From assembly GCA_009809945.1 (NCBI GenBank), contig WTPW01000026.1, forward strand, positions 500,000 to 563,999: 64,000 bases of DNA, in the 5' to 3' direction. A program made the translations under genes and the position numbers. The notes under the pieces are model-generated. The model saw only the letters and a list, made by a program, of their open reading frames with translations, did no database searches and had not been told where the DNA came from. Of the stretch, positions 36,256 to 48,135 are shown one piece after another. Numbering within the stretch: the stretch's first letter is position 1; each line of letters starts with the position of its first letter. Source of the DNA: Gigaspora margarita (taxonomy: Eukaryota > Glomeromycota > Glomeromycetes > Diversisporales > Gigasporaceae).

Positions 36256-36429
36256 TATAATACTTTAATTAGGCATTCATCTAGATTTATTAATTCATCT
36301 GCCAATTATTTTCTATAAAATATCAAAAGAAATTCTATTACATTGATGTTCATCAAGTGTATTAAGATATCAAGACATTTAAATGATGCCAATTTATCTA
36401 AAAATTAACTATAAAAAGTTTTAAATAAA

Positions 36430-37914
36430 TTAGCAATTAACAATAATATGCTCATATGGTACCAATGCAACATATTTTTCCATTTTTTGTTTAATATTGT
36501 CATCCAAACTGAAATAACCACTTAAACCCACATAATTTAAAGATCTATTTCATATGCAGAATTCAATTATCGCATTAGCATTCTTTTCATTATCAAGATA
36601 ATGAATTATTAACTTTTTTAAAAGTGCATTGCAATCATTAAGCAAAATTTCATATACGGTTTTAGCCAAGTACCTCTTAATTCAAGATACTGCAATATTG
36701 GCGGCAATGTTTCTGCAAACTGTATAACTCATGTTTTCAATTGTTTCTCTGGTATGTAAACAAGGCACCATAATATTAGGAATTGAGGTTTTTGTAAATT
36801 ACTGATAAGCTCTAAAAGTTGTGTAGAAAACTCAATAATGTTTGGGCAAAAGGACTTAAGTGTTTTTAGCAATAACAATTCATCCAAAATCACATCAAAA
36901 TCAAGTTCTAGTTATTGTAGATATAAGCCAAACTTTTCTAAATTTAATACTATATTCGATGCATCGATTGGACAATCAGTTATTTCTAAAGTGTGGAATT
37001 TATCATCTAATATTTTCAATAATTTCGTATATTCACAATACCTCATATGAATAATATTCAAATTCTTACAATTTGTTAATACCTTGAACTCTGCACTACA
37101 AGCACAATTTTCTATTATAACTTCTTGTAATAAATTTTTTTGACTTTCTAAAGCTGAAATGATGCTGTGGAATTCTGTAGGAAACTCTTTACCTCCAGGT
37201 AAGGCAAACTATCTAAGTTGCTCTTGTGACTTAATAAAGCATATAATAGCATGAAACAAATGAGGTTCATAATCTGAATAAAATTCACCAAGTTTCAAAG
37301 CACTAATTTTTGTGGTGTTTTTTGCCAAGATTTTTAATAATGCTGTAGCATTTTCAGTGCTGAAATCTGATATTGGGCCCAAAGATAAATCTTTTATTCA
37401 TAAGAAAAATAGTTTATTTCGTCCTAGAGTAGAAAATCTCTGGATTAATTTCATAATCAAGAAAATAGAAATCTAATTTGTGCAAAGTTGCACTACTTTC
37501 AACAAATAATTTTAATAATAAATTAATTATACGATATACTGATTGGATGTAATTTGGTTTCAGATTAATATGCTTGAAAAAGAACCATTTTTTTACTTTA
37601 CTTTCTAGACTTGATAAGTCGAGAACCTTTAGAAATCTTGCATAATTAAATAATGTATTTGGAAATTTTGCATTTATCCCACATTCTTTTAAAATAAATT
37701 TATCATTTTCATCAAGAGATGAAAAGTATTCAGAAATGAATAACAGATTTGAATCAAACAAAAACGGATTTTGCCAAAAAATAGGTATTGACATTTTGTA
37801 CCAATGTTGATTCACAAGTGCACATGAAAATAAGGAATAATATTTATCATTTAAATGATTAAGAATATTTTCTATTAATTCAGGCATATCACCCATAAAT
37901 AATTTTGATGGCAT
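36430..37914 (-). pseudogene. F-box/LRR-like family pseudogene, full length
   Basis: The intact first part (37414-37914, 166 codons) starts MPSKLFMGDMPELIENILNH and keeps SLFSCALVNQHWYKMSIPIF and FWQNPFLFDSN. The frame then shifts after YSRTK, stop, and continues through family-typical blocks (LSLGPISDFSTENATALLKI, EVIIENCACSAEFKVLTNCK, NLNIIHMRYC, LPPILQYLELRGTW) to a C-terminus ...IIVNC and a stop at 36430-36432, matching ...ITVYC in the gene at 63292. Frame breaks: a frameshift at about 37400, in-frame stops after EQLR, after YLQ, after QLKT and after EFCI, and a second frameshift at about 36640. It is a paralogue of the gene at 1-422. ORFs 36838-37054 on plus are shadows. Many sites that are CG in the intact paralogue are TG or CA here. 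Confidence 0.85.
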
Positions 37915-38232
37915 GAATTACTTTTTAAATTTATTAATGAGAAAAAAAAGGGTTTTAAAATCAAAATCCGTTATTGTTACATAAATTATTACCATGTAAC
38001 ATGACACTATTAATATAGTAATAATTTGAATCATAATAGGCTGCTATTATGATTGGCTTATTTTTGAAGATCATTTCGTGATTTTACATTAATGTAATCG
38101 CTATTTCATTAACTAGCATTATGGACATAAATGATTCTGAAAAAATAATTTTCTTAAATGCATACACCTATAAAAACACTTATTTCTTTATAATGTTTTG
38201 GTACGTATATACGTACAAGTTCTCACCTGTGG

Positions 38233-38404
38233 CATCCTGGGATGGTAAATGACCTAGTCATTTGCCAATTTTTCAAATGACTTCAAATGACCTCAAAATG
38301 ACCAGTCATTTGAGGTCATTCAAATTTTGGTCATTTGGAAATAACTTGTGACCAAATGACTGTAGTTATTTCCAAATGACCATAGTTATTTGGGCATTAT
38401 GCCA
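38233..38404. repeat. GTCATTTG-family repeat, second copy
   Basis: Starts ggcatcctgggatggtaaatgacc and continues with aaatgac/gtcattt motifs to gggcattatgcc, whose inverse resembles the start. It is related to 14386-15062 in inverse orientation. Confidence 0.55.
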
Positions 38405-40119
38405 AATTAACTGTATTTGACAATTGCCCAATATTGGTGTTATTTAGCAATTTTTGATCATAATTGGTAGGATTTGTTAGCTGAGTTTTAATTTAAATAA
38501 ACATGCTTATATCATAACACATTAAAAAATAACAAGAAGAAATAATTTTATGATTATATGAGTTTTCTGGATAAATATATATATTTTTATTATTTTATTT
38601 TATTTTTGGATATCATTAAATATCATTGGTTGCTATATCGCAAATTAATATAATTGACCAATTAGGTCACAGGATCTTTTGTAACAAAAATGAACAAAAA
38701 TTTGAAAAAATTACAAAAAAATCAAAATTTTAAATATCTTAAAATTTTAATATGTAAACTAGTTTTGGGCTTCTAATTAAAAGTTTTTAGCACTTAATTT
38801 TGCATATATATGTGCCCTCTAACTCTAACCTTAATACTAGTTCAAGCCTTAACTAATAATAATTTTAATTTTTTTAAAATATTAATCTGATATTACAACA
38901 GGTTAAATTTAACAAAATTCAGATTTTTTTATTAACTTATTTGCAATTTTATTGCTAATTTGAGTAAAATAGTATATGATTTTTTAAATTAAAATATTTT
39001 TAATATTCAATAAATATTCTGTGAATGTTCAAATATTTATTCAAAACTTTTGAATGAATATTTGAATATTAAAAAATTGAACAAATTAATATTCAAATAT
39101 TTATTTTTTGAACAAGTTAGACCTCTACCTCAACCTAATGGCATGCCCATATAGGTATGCCAAATTTTTTATCTATGCATTAACTCAACATACTTTTACT
39201 AAGTTTTAGAAAAAAATCTTAAAAATGTAAATTTGTAGATTTGTATAATTAATAAAAATTATATGATAAATTTTTAGATATGACAAATTGGGTAATTAAA
39301 AAGAATTATTATAATTAAGATTTTTAGGTCTTGAAGCTTAGAGTTCATGAAAATACAAAAGTTTTTGAATATTGCTAACCTATTAGCTTTATAAAATATG
39401 ATTGGCATATTAGTAGATTTACAGAATTGGACCTTTTTTAGGGCCCCAATTTTTATATAATTTTAAAAGTTAAACTATCTTATCTTTAAGATCTAATGGG
39501 TTTGTACTTATCTAATAGATTTATTTATAATGATCAGTTATTTGTTAATCATCTAATAAATTTTTATAAACAATTGTATTTTGGGAACTATTTTTAAGGC
39601 CCAGTTTCAATTTGCTAATATGGTCATTACGCTTACATAATAATGTATAAAAAAATCTATGATCATATATGCTAATCTGGTTTTGTCTCAATAATTAGCC
39701 AATCAGAATCGAGGATTATCAAAATATTTATGAACTAGTTTTCATAAAAATGGTCTTTTAAACTTATTTTAAAATTTTAATTATGTAAAATATTATAATA
39801 TATACATGTTTAACTATAAGTAAAAAATAGATTAAACAGAAAAATTTACTTTAGTATTCACCTTTCCCACTAATCAACCAATTATAAACTGATTCTTCGC
39901 TACTTTAACCTTTAACAAACTGTGATAGTAAATAATTTTCTCTTATAGCTTAGTATAATTGTTTTATCTATTTTTATATATTTAAATTTAATTATCAACT
40001 CCAATAAATTTAATATTTCCAATTAAGGGGTAATTGTAGTTTTTAGATTTCTTGCACTGTACATATTCTAATCACTTTATCTATACAAAAGGCCTGGATA
40101 AAAAATTTATATTATAGAA
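38405..40119. other. AT-rich spacer
   Basis: No gene recognised. At 38990-39120 repeated ttgaatatt/aatattcaa motifs form an imperfect inverted cluster that may be the end of another decayed element. Confidence 0.4.
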
Positions 40120-40696
40120 GAGATAACTTTATTGAAGATTGGAATTGGTCAAATATCTAGTGATCAATCATTGATCAATCATATACAAAGAAGATCAATT
40201 TATGATTAGTCATTACATATAATTAGTCACAATCATATGATCAATCAAAATATATGACCAATTATATAATCAATCACTAGACTACATAAATAATATTAAA
40301 AAAAAATTGCTATTTCTTTGCAATGGATATCTTGATATATATCTCAAGCTCTAAAATAATATTGTCTATATATAAAAGTTTTTTAATTTTAACAATTTAT
40401 TTATAATTTTTTTATACCAAGTAAGGTATGTTCTAAGCTATCTTTTCATATATTTTTGTTACTTTTATAAATATTTTGTTGAGCAATAAATTTTTATAAT
40501 AATTCAATAAATTAAAAAATAATAGATTTTTTTAAAAAATTTAGATTTTAGGCATTTTTGCAAGCTATATACAGTATAACAGGATTATACTATACAAATA
40601 CATAGCCATGTATATACTAAATATATGGTTAAAATTTTAGCTTAATTGGATTATTTGTTGTTGAGAAATAAATTTTTAAAGTTTAATGTTCAATTT

Positions 40697-41143
40697 ACTA
40701 TATAGTACAAAAGTCATATCTACAGATTTTTGAAATTTAATATTAAAAATTCCATAAATCTATAACAGAGCTGGTTCGTTTTTAATGAAACAACTACCAA
40801 AATGATCAAATTGATAAGACAATTCTAGTAAACCCAAAATTGTTAAACCCCAATTACTGGATCCAGAGATCATTAATGATTTGTATCACTTTGGGTATTT
40901 AAGAATTAGTTATTTCAATCCTTAAATATCCAAAGTGATACAAATTATTAAAGATCTCTAGATCCAGTAATTGGATTTTAACAATTTTGGTTTTATTAGA
41001 ATCGTCTTATTGTTGTAATTATTTTGGTAGTTGTTTCATTAAAAACAAACCAGTGGAACAAAAGTTATTCACTGTTAAAGATTTTTAGAATTTTTAATAT
41101 TAAATTCCAAAAATCTGTAAATATGTTGTACAAAAATTACTAT
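40697..41143. repeat. Palindrome inside the composite
   Basis: Inverted arms of about 200 bases around 40910, where ctttgggtatttaagaatt is mirrored by ccttaaatatccaaag. The arms include ccaattactggatccagaga and atgaaacaactaccaaaatg with their inverses. Confidence 0.8.
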
Positions 41144-41566
41144 GGTGCAGAAAACCTTAACTTACCAATATAATAGATGACTTTAAAATCTATTAATTTT
41201 TTAAAAAAATTAAACTTTTAAAAAACTGACTAGTAACTTTGTTTTTTACAACAAGTTTATAAAATTACCAGTCAGATTTTAAAAATAAGCCCTCAATAAG
41301 AAGTTAATAGCTTTTAAAGTTAGATATTTTTATATTAATGGGTATCTGTAAGCTGTACTAAATTTAGTACAAAATACTTAATTTGTACAGATTTAAAATG
41401 GTGATTAAAAATAAGCATGACCAACTGTTATCTGAAAATTTATACAATATATTTGTAATACATATAGAATCTATTTGTGTAATTTGAGCATCTCTTATAA
41501 ATATGTGTCACACAATACAATGCCATATATGTGATCAATTTGCAGTACAGGTTTGATCTTGATATA

Positions 41567-42171
41567 TGGGCCGGTGCAGAAAGATTTGTACCTTGAAAAA
41601 TTTTATAATTTTGATACTAAGGAAAAATTTTTATTTTTTTATTAATTATTAAAAATTTTTAGTATCAAATAAAATAGGTTTTAATCTAGCTTATTATATT
41701 ATTTTTATTGTTTTAATATTGTTTTATTTTAATAATTAAGCATGTACAATTCACTGTATTTGAAAAAAAACAAAAAATTTTTTTTAAAAAAAAAGATATT
41801 TTAAATAATTTTGCAGTTTTATGAGCTTGTATTACGCAAGTGCATTGATGTGCATATGATAAAGATATGATTAAAATTTGAGCAAAATTGAATCACTGGT
41901 TGTGAAGAAATTAAGCTTTAAAGTGAGGTAATTTGATTTTTTTACTATATACACATATATATAAATTACTATAGTAAATTATATAGTAAATATTTTAAAA
42001 AAAGGTACTATTAATAAATTTTTTTATTTTACCAATAAAATAATCAAAATTTTTTTATTTTTATTAATCCAACCTAATAAGTATATTAAATTAAAAAAAT
42101 TAAAAATTAATTTGTACAAAATATATATTAATCAGAGCTATTTGAGGTACAAATCTTTTTGCACCGGCCTA
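41567..42171. mobile_element. TA-flanked inverted-repeat element (605 bp)
   Basis: Termini TGGGCCGGTGCAGAAAGATT (left) and TAGGCCGGTGCAAAAAGATT (right, inverted) extend to GTACCT, and both are flanked by TA. The interior is AT-rich and non-coding. A related terminus (ctggtgcaaaaaattctgta, inverted) lies at about 42450-42475. Confidence 0.75.
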
Positions 42172-42477
42172 TATTTAATATATGCATGGTTATGCACTTG
42201 TGCAATACAATCCTGTTATACTGCATATAGCTTGCAAAAATGCCTAAAATCTAAATTTTTTTAAAAAAATCTCTTTTTTTTAATTTAATTGAATTATTAT
42301 AAAAATTTATTGCTCAACAAAATATTTATAAAAAAGTAACAAAAATATATAAAAAGATAGCTTAGAACCTACCTTACTTGGTATAAAAAATTATAAATAA
42401 ATTGTTAAAATTAAAAAACTTTTATATATAGACAATATTAATTTTAGAGCTTGAGGTACAGAATTTTTTGCACCAGA

Positions 42478-43165
42478 CTATAACTAGTAATCCAAGTTAG
42501 CTCAAATTTTTGTCATAAATAGTATTGAAATTCATCTATGTTGTCTAAAAATTTCTGCCAAATTAGTCTAGTAATTCTCAAATAATTATTTGTATACTAT
42601 AGTTAATTTTTTTAAAAAAATTTACTATTGTATACAAGTGATTACTTGAGAATTACCAGACCAAATTATCTAAAATTTTTATATATTATAGAAGAATTTT
42701 AATAATATCTATGGATAATAATTTGGGCAGAATTGGATTAATAGTTATTGAGATATTATCATCAAAGTTTGAGTAAAAATAACAAATTTTTTAAAAATCA
42801 ACTATTATAAAATTTTTTTTGCTATTTTTACTCAAACTTTGATAAAGGATATCTCAATAACTAGCAATCCAAATCAGCTCAAATTTTTATCATAGATAGT
42901 ATCAATATTCAACTATGATATAGAAATATTTTAAACAATTGGTCTAGTAATACTTGAGTAATTACTTGTATGTGATAGTCAATTTTTTAAAAAAATTCTA
43001 TCATATACAAGTGATTACTCAAGAATTACCAGATCAAATTGTCTAAAATTTTTTATACTTAAAAGATGAATATTGATACTATCTATTATAAAAATTTGAG
43101 CTGATTTGGATCACTATTATAAAAATATTCTTTGAGTAAAAATAGCAAATTTTATTAATTGTATA
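42478..43165. repeat. Chain of three adjoining hairpins
   Basis: The block gtctagtaattctcaaataa ... gtatactatag folds on tactattgtatacaagtgat ... cttgagaattaccaga (centre about 42612). A second hairpin has its centre at about 42810 (tactcaaactttgat and inverse). A third, very like the first, has its centre at about 42985. The first and third look like duplicate copies. Confidence 0.75.
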
Positions 43166-43370
43166 TATAATTGATTATTCATATAATCAATTATGATTGA
43201 TTAAAGGCTATGATCAATCAAACTTTATAATTGATCAAACTATATGATCAATTATAATTGATCAATTACTTTTATAATTGATCAAACTATATGATCAATT
43301 ATAATTGATCAAATACTTTTATAATTGATCAAACTATATGATCAATTATAATCGATCATATTAGGTTTGA
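43155..43370. repeat. TGATCA-rich satellite, about 47-bp unit
   Basis: About four tandem units of the type ttgatcaaactatatgatca-attataattgatcaa-tacttttataa. Each unit is itself rich in palindromic TGATCA. Similar but disordered motifs occur on the far side of the composite (40145-40280). Confidence 0.85.
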
Positions 43371-43842
43371 TTCCTATTTCTAAACTTTATTCAATGATCT
43401 TGTTTTATCTACTTTATGGAATATTAATAATAAATCATAGTTTATTAGCATAGATTCAAATGGTCTTAAACTAAATTATACCAGTAAGATGTGCAATAAT
43501 TTCTTTTTATTTATTGGATATTTTGAATACAGAATATTATACAAGTAAATAATAAAATCATATAGTCTTTGGCTATATAGGTTTAATATTGACCTGTTCT
43601 GTGAAATATCCTGTGCTCACAGATATTAATTGAATACTAGATTATCCATGGGTATGACTAATATTGGAAATAATATGTTTACAGTGTTCACAGTAAATAT
43701 AAATTTTTTAAAAATTATAATTTTTATATTTATGTTCACATAGTATAAACATATGAAATCAAAAATTTTATATTTTATGTTCACATAGTGTAAATATAAA
43801 TTTTAATTTTTATAATTTCTTATTCATAATTTATTATATTTA

Positions 43843-44520
43843 CTATATGTTTCCAAAAATAAGTCACCTTTTTTGGATAATTTTGAATACAAAAATCTGT
43901 GAGTAACTTATTTTCAGATATAATCAATTTTTGGTCAATTGCTAATAGTCATTATATATATATTTTTTTTAGATTTCAAAGTGCTTGCTCTGGGCCTAGG
44001 TTTATTCAGTTTACACATTGGAAATTACACTTGGATGAGAGTACAACTAGCCACACATACACTTTTGGTGTCTAACAAATAGTCATTATATTATAAAGTC
44101 CAAATTTTACTATTTAAATTGATTATTGGTGCTTAATCAAACTTGTTTGAAAGAGTATCTTATACTAAAAGCTTCATCAAAATTGGTGCACTTTTTATTA
44201 TTTGACTTTTAATTCTTAATTTTAACAAATATAGTTTTTTTAAAAAAAATTATTTTTTGTTAAAAGTAAAAATTCAAAGCATAATAATAAAATTTTTCAA
44301 ATTTTCTTAAAAATTTTATATATATACAATTTGATCTTCTAAGTAAGTTTACAAAAGCAACTGTAATTGATTTACATAGTAAAGTTTGGACTTTAATATA
44401 TAGCAACTATCATCAATCATAGGATAGCTTATTTTTGGGTCAAAGATGTTTTTGAGTTTTTTGACCAAAAGGGGGTATATAGCTTATTTTTAGAGATGGC
44501 TTATTTTTAGCAAGATATAG
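43843..44520. mobile_element. Fold-back element flanked by TA, copy 2 (interrupted)
   Basis: Termini CTATATGTTTCCAAAAATAA and CTATATCTTGCTAAAAATAA (right, inverted), each flanked by TA. The interior order is the same as at 33312-33818 (ataagt-acc, then tttttggtcaatt, then arms with ttataaagtccaaattttac and tacatagtaaagtttggac). A truncated family B retroposon interrupts it at 43958-44077. Confidence 0.75.
43958..44077 (-). mobile_element. Family B retroposon, 5'-truncated copy
   Basis: About 120 bases of the 3' end of the element at 31186-32126 (tttcaaagtgcttgctctgg to gcacttttggtgtctaa region), with a T run at its left end. It is flanked by a 14-bp duplication, aatagtcattatat, at 43944-43957 and 44078-44091. 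5' truncation plus a target-site duplication is typical of LINE-driven insertion. Confidence 0.85.
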
Positions 44521-45130
44521 TATGCTAATACTAGTGCAAATAGAGCACTTCTGGCTTTGCAACTTTAAATTCAAAAAAATTAATAAGTTTATTTCAACTT
44601 AGAAATTAAATTTTCTTCACTAATTAATGTTAAAAATTTAATTAAAGAATAGAATTTTGTTTGTATATTGCATAAAAATTTTATATCATGCAAGGTCTTA
44701 CTATTAAAATTAAAATTAAAAAAAATTTATATCACTAGAACTTATAAATGCTTGGAAATCATTATATCAAAAAATTCCAACTTTTTTTATTCTTTATCCT
44801 AATTCTCATGAAATTGTTGAACTATTTTTAATACTTTCACTTTAAATATAGTAGTAGAATGTATATTTTTATAACAAAATTAACTAAAACCAAACTTATA
44901 AATAGAATATATATTAGAACTTTCTATTATCTTTTGTTAATTTTTATAATTAGTTCATCTATAAATAATTTGATTTTGAACATGCATATAAAGTTTGGCA
45001 AATTTATTATATAGAAATAACCAATAATATATTATTTTAATAAAGATTAAATATTAATTTTATAAATAAATAGCTATAAAATTTAGTTATATTAAATACA
45101 AATATATAATTAATAAATGGATTTATTAAT
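44521..45130. other. AT-rich spacer
   Basis: No gene or repeat boundary recognised. Confidence 0.4.
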
Positions 45131-45133
45131 TTT

Positions 45134-45423
45134 GTGCACCATGTATAGCTGTGCACCCCATAAAAACAAATACAAACAATAATTAGGACAACTGTGCACC
45201 CATAGTAACAAATACAAACAATAATTAGGAATAGAGTTAGAGTTGGGGTTGGTTAGAAGTAGGATTAGAATTAAATTTAAAATTTAAAGGTATCATTGAA
45301 GAGAACTATTTTTTGTTAAAAGTGCATTAGGGGTTACTATAGTAAAATTTTGAGATTGCAATAGGAGTTATTCTAGTAAAATTTTAAAAACATATAGGGG
45401 TACACAGCTGTGCATATGCATAT
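45134..45423. mobile_element. MITE with GTGCAC-type ends
   Basis: The left end gtgcaccatgtatagctgtg-cacccca mirrors the right end (inverse atatgcatatgcacagctgt-gtacccct). A second gtgcacccat block at about 45190 repeats the left end. The ends are related in style to the larger element at 52467-54074. Confidence 0.6.
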
Positions 45424-46164
45424 CTTAAATAAACCCTAAATAAATATAAATAATATTAGTAAAATATTTGTTTTTTTTTTGTATCAAAGTTTTCACTTTG
45501 GGAAAAGGTATTTATTCAAGCAAACGGATCAAGAGCACCTCTTTGAGCACCCAACATTTGTTACATTGATGAGGATACAACTAGCCACACATACCACTTT
45601 TGGTTGTCTAATTTAGTAGTTTGCCCAAAGGTTCTATACTAGTTGCTATGCCTGCAACCCTACTAGGGGGTTACCTATTTAAACCCTCTGGTCTATGCTT
45701 CACCTATCAACTCTACTTGTATTACTAGTACAATCCTCTAATATATTAGTCAGTCAAGGTTAGTTCTGGATACTTTATGGAATCCCTTAGGACTAGTTTA
45801 TCCTTGTATAACACTTGGTAGAGCAGTTCTTGTCCTACACAGATATTACCCACGCTTCAGTAACTTACACATCTACTAAGACTGACCACTTGCAGTCTAG
45901 GGTAGTATTTCAAAATTGGGTTTGGTTTGGTTTGTGTTCAGTTCAGGTTCAGTCAAACCCGAATCTGAACTTAAAATTTTGCAGATCTTTGAACCTGAAC
46001 CTAAACTGAACCTAGAATTAATGAACCCGAACCAAACTTGAACTTGAAATATTTGTTCAGTCTGAGTTTGGTTCTAAGTTCATGAACAGGTTCAGGTTCA
46101 GGTAATAATTAAACCAAAAAACTAGAGTAGAATAAATAAGACTGTTTGAAGTTGTAACATAATA

Positions 46165-46590
46165 CAAAACATATGAAAAATACTATAGGCGGAATGTGGC
46201 ATGCATACTATAAAAGTTTTTTTCTTACTAGTTAACGATACATGTCCACTAATTGAAAGTTGTAAAGCTTGCTGAGACGCATCTAATAGTGATTAGATCA
46301 TCCAAATTGGCCCAGTGGATGGCGAGATATCATTGAAAAACGATTGGATGACTTTATATAATCTTTATATAAACAATGTTTGTTTATACAGAGATTTTAT
46401 AAAGTCGCCCAATTGTTTTCAACGATATCTTGCCATCTATTGGGCTGATTTGGATGATCTAATCACTGTTAGATACATATCGACAAGCTCTACAACTTTC
46501 AATTAGTGGACATGTATCGTTAACTTAGTAAAAAAAACTTTTATAGTATGTATACCACATTCTGTCTATAGTGTTTTTCATGTGTTTTAT
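46165..46590. mobile_element. Hairpin element, family related to 56925-57372
   Basis: Nearly perfect inverted repeat of about 210-base arms, centre about 46380 (ctttatataaacaatgtttgtttatacag). Arms contain gatcatccaaattggcccag-tggatggcgagatat and agtggacatgtatcgttaac with inverses. Confidence 0.8.
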
Positions 46591-46944
46591 ATCATATTAT
46601 ACTATATTGATCTCATTTTATACAATGTGTACTATGCTTATAAAATTTGGAGGGTTTTTTTTTGAAGTTTTTTTTTGTTTATTTCATACAATGAGTGCTA
46701 TGCCATATGGCAGATTAGGCATCAAATGGGCTTATAAAATTTTTGATTTTTTTTTGAAGTTTTTTTTTGCTTCATTTCATACTATGCCTACTATACCAGA
46801 TAGCAGATAATGCATCGAATGGGCTTATAAAATTTTTTGATTTTTTTTTTTGTTGGTCGGATCTGACCCAACTAGGGTCTGATCCAACTTAGGTCAGGTC
46901 GGGTGTAGGTCAGGTCAGACCCAGGTCAGATTATATTCAATAAT

Positions 46945-47292
46945 CGCAAGTAGTCGCTACATAGTAAAGTCTAAATTTTACTATGTAAATCAATAAAATC
47001 TGCTTAAGTAAAATTGTTTTAAGAACAAAATACATATACTCTAAAATATTATCCAAATTGGAGAACTTTTTATTATTTGACTTTTAATTTTTATGTTCAT
47101 CGAACATGTTTTTTAAAAAGATTCTAATTTTTTCGTTGAACACAAAAATTAAAAGTCAAATAATAAAATTTTCTCCAATTTGGATGGAAATTTTAGTGAA
47201 TATGCATTTTAATCGCCAAACAAGTTTACTTAAGCGAGTATTATCGATTTACATAGTAAAATTTAGACTTTACTATGTAGCAACTATTATTG
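46945..47292. repeat. Fold-back core, third copy
   Basis: Arms of about 170 bases. The left arm has gctacatagtaaagtctaaa and ttactatgtaaatc, and the right arm repeats these inverted. The loop is about 30 bases, around 47115. It is the central part of the elements at 33312-33818 and 43843-44520 but without their CTATAT ends. Confidence 0.8.
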
Positions 47293-48135
47293 ACCCAGGT
47301 CAACCAGGTTGGGTTAGGGTTTTACTAAACCCGAACATGTTCACGAACTTTCAAACCAAACCCAAACTAAACCCAGACTTGGTTTAAAAGTCAATACCGA
47401 ACTCAGACTGAACTGCATTTTTAAAATTAAGTCTGGTTCAGGTTCAGTTCGAATTTGGACTGAACTCGAACTCAACCCAATGTTCGGTTCAGTTCAGTTT
47501 TTAGGAACACTAGTCTAGGGATTAGCCTAAACTGCTACTATTACCTACTTCAGCCCTTGCAAGGTTCCTCCAATCCTAGCACCCAACTTCACTATCCTAC
47601 CAGATCTACAAACTTCCAAACCAGTTAGCCTAGAAGAGTTGATATAGCTTTCTTCCCTTGGTACCTACTGCCAGAATGTAGTTCTTTTTCCTTTGATGCA
47701 ACTCTGGCAGCTAGGTTAGTGGACCCCCTTCTTGAGTGTCTTGTTGTCTGATTCTCTGGTTTTGTAGCACTGTCAAAGATCTTTGCTACCTCCTTACTCG
47801 GGACTTGCCAAACTGGTTTCTATTTTTCTGATGCCTTGGATTTTGTGCACTTAGAAGCTTCTATTTATGATGGTATACCAAGGCCTACAGGTAATGAACC
47901 AACTGATCAATGAGAACAGTTACTAGAACACAGGTCTATTTTTCAAAGCATCACAAGTGGGATTTGAATCTAGACCTACCGCTTGGGGTAACAACTTATC
48001 AACTTTTCTAAGTTGCCACACTTCAGTAAAATATTTGTAATTTCAAAAGTTTTTAATTTTATATATTAATTATTATAAATTTTATTTATAAATATATTTA
48101 TTTTTAAAGTGAACATTATAAAAAAAATTATGTTC

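Larger units (their letters stand above)
40120..43385. repeat. Composite palindrome about 3.3 kb long
   Basis: Outermost flanks on both sides are TGATCAAT-rich. Inside them, arms at about 40344-40575 (caagctctaaaataatattg ...) and 42240-42453 (its inverse) pair over about 230 bases. Within and beside these arms sit a second palindrome (40697-41143), a TA-flanked element (41567-42171), a chain of hairpins (42478-43165) and a satellite (43155-43370). The structure suggests repeated insertion of fold-back elements into one another. Confidence 0.7.
45903..47512. mobile_element. hAT-type element (1,610 bp) nested in the retroposon
   Basis: A perfect 8-bp duplication, gtctaggg, lies at 45895-45902 and 47513-47520. 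Termini are TAGTATTTCAAAATTGGGTT (left) and TAGTGTTCCTAAAAACTGAA (right, inverted). Subterminal runs of ggttcaggttcag/gaacctgaacc are typical hAT binding-site clusters. No transposase. Two hairpin elements are nested inside. Small frames 45815-46009, 46315-46506, 46571-46810 and 47106-47387 are by-products. Confidence 0.85.
45472..48024 (-). mobile_element. Family B retroposon, full-length copy split by a hAT insertion
   Basis: A 14-bp duplication, agtaaaatatttgt, lies at 45458-45471 and 48025-48038. The T run 45472-45480 is the poly(A) tail. The tRNA-like head is at the right end, with the B-box region gatttgaatc at 47951-47960 now mutated. Without the inserted 45903-47512 segment and one 8-bp repeat, the copy is about 0.94 kb, like the copy at 31186-32126. 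It is much more decayed, chiefly at former CpGs. Confidence 0.85.

Noticed and set aside
36838..37054. Two overlapping plus-strand ORFs
   Set aside because: Antisense shadows of the F-box pseudogene.
43155..43370. CRISPR-like array
   Set aside because: Direct tandem satellite without spacers.
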